The notes below the pieces were generated by a model. It saw nothing but the letters and a program-made list of their open reading frames with translations, ran no database searches and was not told where the DNA came from. 64,000 bases of DNA from assembly GCF_947507565.1 (NCBI RefSeq), contig NC_089193.1, positions 1,918,325-1,982,324 on the forward strand, read 5' to 3'. The translations under genes and the position numbers were made by a program. This DNA comes from Oscarella lobularis. Lineage: Eukaryota > Porifera > Homoscleromorpha > Homosclerophorida > Oscarellidae. Position 1 is the stretch's first letter, and each line of letters begins with the position of its first letter. This document shows positions 1-9,700 of this stretch, one piece after another.

Positions 1-1
1 A

Positions 2-1354
2 AAGAAAAAGAAAAGTGGATCAGACGACGATGCTGAATCGGACTCGGAATCGAGTCGTCGCCGTCGAAAAAAGGATCGCGGACGCCGAAAGAAGCCGATA
101 ACCGATACCGACACGTCGTCGGATTTCGCTCGCGACGCGAGCGCTTCGGAAGTCGACGCGAGTAGCGACGAATGGGCCGTCGAACCGAAACGATCGGCGA
201 AGCGAAGCGCCGCGGCGAAACGCATGGAGGAAAGACGAAAATTGAGCCAACAGCCGCTACGGAAGCTATCGTACGATTATCAGCCTCCGTTGTACGGCCC
301 AGCGGCACCTACGGCACCTTTATACGGCGGAAATGCGTACGGTCCTCCTCCACCACAACCGTACGGAGCGCCTTTGCCTTACGGAGGTCTTCAACATCCG
401 TCGTACGGGGCTCCTCCTTATCCTGGTGCCGCTGCTTCGTTTGCGCCGCCTTATCCCGTCGCTGCACCCGAGTTACCGTATCCTACTTCGACGCCGTGGC
501 AGAGTTCTGCTCAGCCGACGTTTCAGGCTCCTATGGGTGGTAATCAAAGTTTTCCGCCAACGGGGAACCCCATGATGCCTTCTGGATCGTTTCCTCCGCC
601 TCCTCCACTGCAGGCACACCAACCTTTTCATCTGCCTGTTTCACAAGCGAATAATCAGGACGGGGAACGTATAACGACTCAACCGATTGCGCAGCCTTTG
701 TCTCAAACGTCAGGGGGACCTGAAGCTGTTTCTCCGCCGCTGCAACCGCTACAGGCTCCCCAGCCAGAAGTTCAGCCGCCGCCTGTTTCTCAAGCAGCTC
801 AACCTCCACCACCGCCGGTTTCTCAGCCGTCTCAACCGCCGCCTGTTACTCAGGCAGCTCAACCTCCACCTCCGCCGCCGCCGCCGGTTTCTCAGTCGTT
901 TCAACCAGTTTCTCAACCGACTCCTCCTCCACCTCCTGTTTCTCAGGCATCCGGCAAGCCACCAACTCCGCCACCAGCGCCCGCGCAACCGGCACGGCCG
1001 ATTTCTCCGCCACTTTTACCGGCGCTATTTCCACCACCACCACCACCTTCACAATCAAATGAACCGGCGACGTCTATGAGCCAGCCATTGCCAACGAGTC
1101 AACTGCAACTGAGTGAGAAGGACTTGCAACAGATTTTCCCCCCACCTCCTTCTCCCCCTGCGCAAACGTTTTTGCCGCCTCCGCCACCGATGTCGCCTCC
1201 TCCACCTCCTCCTCCTCCGCCATCGTCGGAGCAGGTAAGCGGACAAGAGACGACGATACCCGTTCTGTTTCCGCCTCCCCCACCTCCTCTTTTGAATCAA
1301 GTAAAGGGACCTTCTAGTCCGCCCATTTCTCGTCGAAATCATCCCGAAGAGTAG
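2..1354 (+). CDS. C-terminal part of a charged, proline-rich protein (5' end outside window)
   Basis: The reading frame is open from the first bases of the window to a TAG at 1352-1354, so this is the last exon (or last part) of a gene that starts upstream. The first ~70 codons encode alternating acidic serine clusters (SDDDAESDSES) and basic runs (SRRRRKKDRGRRKK), then an Ala/Lys/Arg helix, then ~370 residues dominated by Pro with Tyr-Gly, Gln and Ser (for example PPPPQPYGAPLPYGG, many PPPPP runs and VSQ repeats). No enzymatic or structured domain is visible. Acidic/basic tracts with a Pro/Gln-rich tail are common in nuclear chromatin or RNA-processing proteins, but that is only compositional. 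I cannot name the family. An in-frame Met at 224 exists, but the open frame runs upstream of it, so it is not taken as the start. Confidence 0.7.
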   Translation, partial: KKKKSGSDDDAESDSESSRRRRKKDRGRRKKPITDTDTSSDFARDASASEVDASSDEWAVEPKRSAKRSAAAKRMEERRKLSQQPLRKLSYDYQPPLYGPAAPTAPLYGGNAYGPPPPQPYGAPLPYGGLQHPSYGAPPYPGAAASFAPPYPVAAPELPYPTSTPWQSSAQPTFQAPMGGNQSFPPTGNPMMPSGSFPPPPPLQAHQPFHLPVSQANNQDGERITTQPIAQPLSQTSGGPEAVSPPLQPLQAPQPEVQPPPVSQAAQPPPPPVSQPSQPPPVTQAAQPPPPPPPPVSQSFQPVSQPTPPPPPVSQASGKPPTPPPAPAQPARPISPPLLPALFPPPPPPSQSNEPATSMSQPLPTSQLQLSEKDLQQIFPPPPSPPAQTFLPPPPPMSPPPPPPPPPSSEQVSGQETTIPVLFPPPPPPLLNQVKGPSSPPISRRNHPEE

Positions 1355-1618
1355 AACGAAAACGCGCATGCAATGAATTTTTTTGTTACGGTAAAAATCT
1401 ACTACTAGAAATTGAATAGAATCAAGGCGAATGCGTGATTACGTCATCGTAGATGCAGGTGTCCCGGTTCTACGTCTCAAAGGCGTTGTTTCTCCACGTT
1501 TCGAAGCCGAGAGGACACAGTACGTCTACGGGGGAGCTCTACGACGCTCGAAGAGCAAATCCACATTCTCCTATACGTAGATTTCCAGCCGGGGCCCCTT
1601 TCGAGGTAACGCGAGACG

Positions 1619-4600
1619 ATGCCGGCGCCGACGAAGCTACGCGACCTGATAAAAGCGATTCGCGCGACGAAAACAGCGCAAGACGAACGCGACGTCGTAA
1701 CGCGCGAATGCGCTCAAATTCGAACGGTTTTCAAGGAAGAAGACAACGAATATCGATGTCGAAACGTCGCGAAGCTTCTCTACATCCACATGCTCGGTTA
1801 TCCAGCTCATTTCGGCCAGGTACGAACTCGATAGGAGTCGGGGGGGAGCCTAGGGAACGTTTTTCGCCGTAGCTCGAGTGTCTAAAGCTCGTCGCTTCGC
1901 CGCGATTTACTGATAAAAGAATCGGGTATTTGGGCGCTATGCTATTGCTTGATGAGCGTCAAGACGTTCATCTACTCGTTACGAATTCCCTCAAGAAGTC
2001 GGAGAGTCGTCGTTTCGTCCGGGGGGGTTATCGGTTATTTAATTATTGATTTTTAGTGATTTGAATCACGAGTCGCAATATATCGTCGGTTTGGCTTTGT
2101 GTACACTTGGAAGCATTTGTTCGCAGGAAATGTGCCGGGATGTGGTGACTGAAGTCGAAAAATTGCTCAAATCTTCAAATTCTCACATCAAAAAGAAGGT
2201 ACAAAATGAAATAACCGATTATTTATTTATTTATTTATTTATTTAATTAGGCGGCTTTGTGTGCCGCGCGCATGATCAATAAAGTCCCGGATTTGATCGA
2301 CTCTTTTGTGCCACTCACGCGATCTTTGCTCAATGAGAAAAACCACGGTGAGCCAAATTTAATTAGAAAATTATATATAATTAATATTTATTGTGTAGGT
2401 GTTATGTTATCCGGCGTCGTTTTGGTGACGGAAGTCTGTAGAATCAGCCCTGAATCCGTTTCCCATTTCAGAAAGGTTCTTTATTAATATTGATTAATTG
2501 ATATTATTGATTAATTTTTTTGAAAAATTAGCAAGTTGGAAGTCTTGTCAAAGCTTTGAAAAGTCTGACGTTATCCGGATACTCGCCGGATTATGACGTC
2601 AGCGGAATCAGTGATCCTTTTCTTCAGGTTTTCTTTTTTTTATAAGGAAATGTATCTAATTCTTTATGTATATGTTTTCCTTATAAGGTCAAAATTCTTC
2701 GTTTGTTGAGAGCGCTTGGACGTGGCGATCCGGAAACGAGCGACGCTATGAATGACATTTTGGCTCAAGTAAATTTTTTAAAATTTTGATTTGAGATTTT
2801 TTATTTATTTATTTTCAGGTTGCTACTAATACTGAGACAAGCAAAAACGTGGGGAATTCCATTCTGTATGAAGTCGTCTTGACAATAATGGATATCAATT
2901 CAGAAAGTGGACTCAGAGTAAGAGAAAAAATCAATAATCAATAACCGATTAATTTGGATATGTTTCCTTAGGTGTTGGCAGTCAATATCCTCGGTCGTTT
3001 TTTGCTCAACACAGACAAGAACATAAGGTAAGGAGACTCCATTCTCCTTTTTTTGAAAAATCAATAATTTTTATTTTATTTTATTTTAGATATGTTGCTT
3101 TGAATACTCTTCTGAGAACGGCTCACGCCGACCACAACGCCGTTCAACGTCATCGCGGAACTGTCGTTGATTGCCTGAAAGACCCGGATATTTCAATCCG
3201 AAGGTATAGAACATAAAGAAATAAATAAGATTTATAAATAATAAATAATAAATAATAATGTATTCCCTGGGTTATCTTAGGAGAGCTATGGAACTTTGCT
3301 TTGCTCTTATCAGTACTGGCAATGTCCGGTCTCTCACTAAAGAAATTTTGGATTTTCTTGATACGGCTGATACGGAATTCAAGTCGTACATTGCATCCAA
3401 TCTCATTCTCACCGCGGAGAAGTAATTCCTCATATGAATATGTGTTCTTAAATTTGAATTTTTCGTTTTGAGGTATGCTCCTAATCAGCGTTGGCACGTG
3501 GACACGATATTGAAAGTTCTAGTGAAAGTGAATCAGCTGCGAAATCTTTTCTTTAGCAAACACGTGACCCCATCCCCTTCTATTTTTCATAGGCTGGGAA
3601 TTACGTGGATGATCAACTTGTGCCCGGCCTCATTCATCTCTTTGCTGGAATGACATCTATACACGCCTACGTCACACAGCAACTATTTGTTGTCCTGAGA
3701 GACGACATAAGTCAGGTAGAGATATAGATAATAATTTTTATTGGCAATAATCGGTAATGACGTCATATCTTAGTCAATAATCATATCTTGTAGAGTCACA
3801 TGACACATAGAGTATAATTTTTATTAGCAATAGTCTGTAATGACGTCATAAGGTTCTTTATATGACGTACATTACTAATTAGAGCAATAGCTAATTAATT
3901 AAATAACGGTGATGTGTGATGACGTCATTACTAATTCTGACGTTACATAGAACAAGAGCATTATTAATTCTGACGTCATAGTATTTTTAAATAATTAATT
4001 AAGATTAATCTGCGGTTTTGTAGCAATCATTGGTGCGCATTGGAGTCTGGTGTATCGGCGAGTATGGGGACGTTTTGCTTAGCGAATCCTCGACTGAAGA
4101 CGAGCCCATTGAAGTGGGGCAGCAGAATTATTTAACAGCGAGGGTAAAAATTAATTAATTTTCTAGGTGAACGAGACGGAAGTGCTGGACATTCTCGAAG
4201 CCGTCCTAAAGAGCCCCCACTCGACATTGGTCACGCAAAACTTCGCCTTGACCGCCGTCATGAAATTGAGCGCGCGATTTTCCGAAACAAACGAGTAAGT
4301 TTTTCAGCTACAAACACCCAAGACCCTCCCTCACTCACTCAACGCTTTTTAAAAATCTCCCCAGTCGAATTAAAAGTATAATCGAGCAATATGGCGAAAG
4401 TATGGACGTTGAACTTCAGCAACGATCCGTGGAATACAGCAAACTATTCACCGCCTATAGCCACATGAGGTAGGATACGTCACGTGACAGTATTAATTAA
4501 TTAATTACAGGGTTCTGCCCACGTGGGTCGGCATGGGTCGGCCCCGACCCTCACTCGCCTATCGCCGACCCATACACTACTAAAACGTTATGCCGTTTGC

Positions 4601-6307
4601 CTTCTCCCTATGCCTTTTGCCTTTTCCCTATGCCCTTTGCCTTCTCCCTATGCCTTTTGCCTTCTCCCTATGCCTTTTGCCTTTTCCCTATGCCTTTTGC
4701 CTTCTCCCTATGCCTTTTCCCTTTTCCCTATGCCTTTTGCCTTCTCCCTATGCCTTTTGCCTTCTCCCTATGCCTTTTGCCTTCTCCCTATGCCTTTTGC
4801 CTTTTCCCTATGCCTTTTGCCTTCTCCCTATTCTTTTTGCCTTCTCCCTATGCCTTTTGCCTTCTCTCTATGCCTTTTGCCTTCTCCTATGCCTTTTGCC
4901 TTTTCCCTATTCTTTTTGCCTTCTCCCTTTGCCTTTTGCCTTTTCCCTATGCCCTTTGCCTTCTCCCTATTCTTTTTGCCTTTTCCCTATGCCTTTTGCC
5001 TTCTCCTATGCCTTTTGCCTTCTCCTATGCCTTTGCCTTCTCCCTATGCCTTTGCCTTCTTCCCGTTCGAACGTTCAAAACAATTTTTAAAATGGTTTTA
5101 AATATGGTCCAAGACAGTTTTGAAAATGGTCCAAACAATTTTGCCTTAGACGATTCATAAAAGTGTCTTGGACAATTTTCCAGACCTTCTTCCCACACTG
5201 AAAAAATTCTCGGCAGAACCCTGTAATTAGACGTATTTGATGACGCTCTGGGAGCGGAGCGCGCGCGCGCTAAGGGGTAGATTAAATAGGCGCACTCTCA
5301 TTCGTCTTCATTTTATTTGGTCATATTTCCCGTATGTAGAAATGGTCTGCTCGAACGCATGCCTTTGCCTGAAGTGAAGAGCGTCATCGCGGGAAGTGAG
5401 ATTGACGAGAACGTGGAAACGAGTGCGTCCTCATTTCTCTCCACTCCAATTAGTATTAATGTTTTTTTAGATGATGCTACTAGTGAACAGCCAGCAGCTC
5501 CCGTAGCTCCTCAAGTTCAGCAGATGCCCGCACAGGCGGAAGTAGACCCAGCTGCATGCATATCACGTGATTTTTCACCTCCTAGCTCTTTTTCTAGCCT
5601 AGTTTGCTTGATTTGCTTGGAGATTCCGAGCCTCAAGCGCCTGCACAGCCCCAGCCAGCTGCTAGTCAGCCTGGAGGAGATTTACTCGACATTCTCGGCG
5701 GAATAGGCGTATCTAATCCGGGTAACTATATAAACATATAATTAAAATATCGTCGAGTTTTTTTTGGCTCCAGCTCCGAGTGTTGGTGGCTTGTCTGATC
5801 TCTTGGGCGGTGTTCCTCAGCCTTCGGCGGGTAAGAAAACGAAATTTGAGGTTATAAAAACAAATATTAATATTAATTTTTTAGCCGGGTTTCCGCCCGT
5901 CACGGCGTTTGAAAAAAATGGGCTAAAAATCGTCTTCTCTTTCGAAAAAGTCGCCAACAACCCCAGCAATATTATCAACGTCAACACGGAAGCGACCAAC
6001 GCCTTGCCAATTACGATGACCGACTTTGTCTTTCAAGTAGCCGTTCCTAAGGTAACTAACGCGGGTCGCATCCGGGGAAGAGGTTTTCTAGCGTGCGCGT
6101 GCGTAGTCTTTTCAGTTGAATATTCAACCGCCCTCCGGCAATGTGGTACCCCCGTCCGGCTCCGGGAGCGTTTCCCAGGTCATTCAAGTGGCCAATCCAC
6201 AAAGACAACCCCTTCGGATGCGAATACGGATAACGTATTCGATGAATGGGGCCCCAGTCACAGAACAGGGAGAAGTCAACGATTTTCCGCCGACTTTGTG
6301 GCAGTAG
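1619..6307 (+). CDS. AP1G1: AP-1 complex subunit gamma (gamma-adaptin)
   Basis: Large subunit of the AP-1 clathrin adaptor, which sorts cargo at the trans-Golgi network and endosomes. Exon 1 (1619-1819) begins [20 protein letters not shown] and contains [20 protein letters not shown], the gamma-adaptin N-terminus; exon 2 (1873-1997) and exon 3 (2057-2198) continue the armadillo-like trunk ([37 protein letters not shown]). Later exons carry [47 protein letters not shown] and [13 protein letters not shown]. The hinge holds two clathrin-box-like motifs, LLDLLGD and DLLDILGG (~5610-5720), and the ear domain closes the protein ([29 protein letters not shown]; stop TAG 6305-6307). About 20 introns, mostly 40-90 nt; one (about 4471-5338) is enlarged by an inserted inverted-repeat element. 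Identity is secure; some exon edges in the middle are approximate. Confidence 0.95.
4508..5223. mobile_element. 716-bp inverted-repeat insertion inside an AP1G1 intron
   Basis: The 12-bp sequence CAGGGTTCTGCC at 4508-4519 recurs as its exact reverse complement at 5212-5223, and both ends are flanked outward by TAATTA (a palindrome that may be the target duplication or the preferred target). The interior is mostly a 20-bp minisatellite, plus a GGGTCGGC/GCCGACCC inverted pair near the left end (about 4525-4570). No transposase ORF is present, so this looks like a non-autonomous terminal-inverted-repeat element. CAGGG ends occur in hAT elements, but an 8-bp hAT-style target duplication is not evident, so the superfamily is open. 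It lies in intron sequence between the exons for YSHMR and NGLLERMP. Confidence 0.7.
4590..5065. repeat. 20-bp minisatellite (TGCCTTTTGCCTTCTCCCTA), about 23-24 copies
   Basis: A tandem array of a 20-base pyrimidine-rich unit with single-base variants (CTTCTCCC versus CTTTTCCC; TATTCTTTTT for TATGCCTTTT). Towards the right end units lose 1-3 bases. It lies wholly within the inverted-repeat element of the AP1G1 intron. Because 20 is not a multiple of three and the unit has no stop in any phase, all three + frames are open across it, giving long Pro/Phe/Leu ORFs that are not real genes. Confidence 0.95.
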
Positions 6308-6718
6308 GAAAGACAGACACAGGTATTTTGCTCTAAAAAATCGGAGCAGCTTAACTATTTTGACTTTGCTTTGGTTTTTGGTGTCGCGTCTTTTGTATTG
6401 AGTGATTTTTTGTGCTACAGTACACGTGCACGCGTGCACACGTGCGCTACGAGAAACCGGAAACTGGTCACAAAGATGGAAGGGGGCTACTCCTACGAAT
6501 TCCTACACACCGCCCACCTCTAAAAAATTGTCGAGGAAAACCGCGAAGCGTCTCTTAGACGAACAAACACATTCGAAAAGCAAAACAGGTGCGACTAAAG
6601 AGAGTTGACGGAGAACGCGAGCGTGTCCGGAAGTAGCCACGCCTACTAACAGGAGTTCCCAAAAAGTGTCCCCTTGCAGTGTACACGTGGCTCGCGAGCA
6701 TAACATACCACCAGAGTG
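6308..6718. other. Intergenic stretch between AP1G1 and the XDH-like gene, with an E-box palindrome
   Basis: No coding exon seen. It should hold the AP1G1 3' end and the promoter of the downstream gene. A 14-bp perfect palindrome (GTGCACGCGTGCAC, 6426-6439) is bracketed by two CACGTG E-boxes (6423-6428 and 6439-6444), a plausible bHLH-type binding cluster about 275 bases before the next start codon. Regulatory function is inferred from motif form only. Confidence 0.4.
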
Positions 6719-9700
6719 ATGAGCGAAAACGCCGCTCCGCTATCGTGCCCTTCGTGCAACGCAAGGTAAGCCTACGATCGCACAAAAACGATCGTAGAAA
6801 ACGCCGATCGCGTTTCCAGACTCAAACCAGCTCAATTGACCGATCTTCGACCGGGAATTTACAAAGGCAACTGCGCCCAGTGTCTTCACCCCGTTCGCTT
6901 TCGCGCGCGCGCGCGCGTCGCAGTCGCAGAAGCGATCGCGCCACCGAAGCCCGTCGACGTCGTGTCGTTCAACGTGAATGGATTCGATTACGCGATTTCG
7001 AATATCGATCGATCGCTGTCGCTCGGCGATTGGATCGCAAATCAGCCCGATTTGAAAGGGACCAAGTTCATGTGCGGCGAAGGCGGATGCGGCGCCTGTG
7101 TCGTTACAATCGAGCGCGGCGGGGCAGTTTTCGCCGCGAATTCGGTAATAGGCGTCGATAAAGTGGCCCGCTTCCGGGTTATCTTAACTAATTAACGTTA
7201 TTAATAAAGAACATTGTGTTTCTCTTTGACTAATCGAATTAGATAACGATTGACGTTGTCCTCTTCGATTAATTGAATTAGATAATAATAATTAACAATG
7301 TATAAAGAATCTTGTTTTCTCCAGTGTCTCTTTCCCCTTTTGTTGGCTGATGGCTGTTCTATTACCACAACGGAAGGATTGGGGAGGTACGTTGGAGTTT
7401 CTCACTGCCTCTATCTCTTTTTCTTCTTCCCCTAGTTCTCTAAGCGGTTTCCATCCTATTCAGGAAAGATTGGCTGAGCATAATGGCAGCCAATGTGGCT
7501 TTTGCTCTCCAGGCATGGTCATGTCAATGTATAGCCTCTTGAAAACGAATCCCAAGCCGACACGAAAGGAGGTGGAAGATCGGTTTGATGGCAACATATG
7601 TAGATGCACGGGTAAGGAGAGGAGGGGGCCCCCCAACGAGGAACCATTAGTAATAGGAAACGTATTAGGATATAGATCTATTCTCGATGCTATGATGACG
7701 TTTGCTACGGACGCCAGACCTTTGGATATTGAAGTAGAAACAAAAAATCAAATACTTATAATCTTAATTAATTATCTGTACATTAGGATATTGATAAAGT
7801 GCCGTCGTGTGGCGGAGCTTGCGATGGGTGTAGTCATGTGTGTCTCAAGAAAAAGCTAGATATTAGACAGACTTTGCAGTCTGATGGTTCCTTATGGTAT
7901 AGTCCGACGTCACTTCAAGACTGTCTTCTTCTCTTGGGCAAATACAAGGAGTCTGGATCCGTTCGACTCATCGCAGGAGACACAGGAAAAGGTAACCCTA
8001 AAAATCATTAAAAATTAAGAAATTAATAATCATATCAAGGGGTTATAAAATTTGAGGACCCTTCTGCTGTCTATATCTCATTGACTGGCATAGCGGATCT
8101 TCACGTGATATCCGTTAGTTATATATTACGTAATAATTTTTATTAGATTATTTGAAATGGTTTTGTAGTGTGAAAAGGGTCTGTTGACTGTGGGCGCTGC
8201 CGTTACGCTGTCCGCTTTGATTCAAACTCTGACAATGTACGGGGAAGCGTCGGATGGCAAGAAACTACTCAAATTAGCAGATCACGTGCAAAAGGCATAA
8301 CCAATCAAATAGTTGATCTCTTATAAGTAATTTTGTTTAATTAGATTGCTAATTTTCCAGTGAGAAACGTATGGATCTTTGTCTCCTCCGGGAATTTAAG
8401 AGACTAATTAGTGCCATGTGTACATAGATGGCCACTTGGGCCGGAAATCTGATGCTTTCTTACTATCATAGTGACTTTCCGTCGGACGTCATGACCATTA
8501 TGCAAGCAGCTGGAGTCAGCCTCAACATAGGTGACGTCACACAAATAATTATTTATTTATTTAATCCTCTTTTCTTAGCTGATAGCTCTGGGTCGAAATC
8601 TTATGACGTAGCTGGGTTTCTTCAACTTGATATGTCGGACAAAGTAAGAATTAATTAATCGGATTTTTTTCATGTGGAATTGGTTTCTAAGGTGATTGTT
8701 TCCATGGTGATTCCCTACGGCGATTCCAACGAGTGTTTTGAGACGTACAAAATCATGTCGAGACATCAGAACACTCATGCTTTTGTGAACGCTGGCTTTC
8801 GATTGGCTCTAAGTACAGCAGGAACGACAATCGCCGGAAAGGAAATCAGCATCGTTTACGGCGGAATTGGACCACATACTGTAACTAAAATTTGATCTAC
8901 TCTAATTCATATATTTATTTATTTAATTTTTAAGTTTGAAGCGACTTCCACGCAGTCGTATTTGGTTGGGAAGGACTTGGCGAGTCCGGATACTCTCAAG
9001 GGTGAGTAAATCATTAGATTTTTGCTATTGATTATGTGAATTTTTTTCAGGTGCTCTAAGTTGTCTTTCTTCGGAAGTGAAGCCTATTGGTCAGAGCGGT
9101 TCCGGCGCTAGCGTCGCTTACTACAAAAATCTCACCTTGTCGCTTTTTTACAAAGTTTGTTTAGAGAGGGGGGAGGGGCCCAGAGCAAATATATAGGCGT
9201 TTTTGTACAGTTCTATTTGTCTGTTCTTGGAGACGGGGTTTCGGCGAGGGTTCAATCCGCTTCCGGGTCCATTGAGAGGCCAATTAGTTCGGGCGTCGAG
9301 ACGTATGACAGTGACAAGACGAAATATCCGCTAACAGAGCCAATGACAAAAATGACAGCCACACTCCAAGTAATAAATAAATAAATAATTTTATAATTTA
9401 ATGGTGTTTGTTTAGGCGTCAGGGGAAGCTCAATATATGAATGATATGCCTGCGTATCCCAATGAGCTGCACGGAGCCTTTGTTCTTTCGACTCAGGTAC
9501 AAGAGCTACGTTGTCTAATTTAATATTTTTTATTTAATGTTTTTAGGCTAATTCAACTTTGGTGTCAATCGACACGGAAGCGGCATCGGTATATCGAATT
9601 TTCCCAATACTATTTATTCGTGACGTAAATTTAATTTAATTGAAGAAAATACCCGGTGTGGTGAAAATTCTCTCTTCGACCGACGTTCCTTCAAATGGCT

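Noticed and set aside
1453-1872. ORF overlapping the AP1G1 first exon in another frame
   Set aside because: The gamma-adaptin frame from 1619 matches the family exactly; this ORF is a shadow.
4523-5160. Three overlapping + strand ORFs rich in Phe/Pro/Leu
   Set aside because: They are artefacts of the 20-bp stop-free minisatellite inside an intron.
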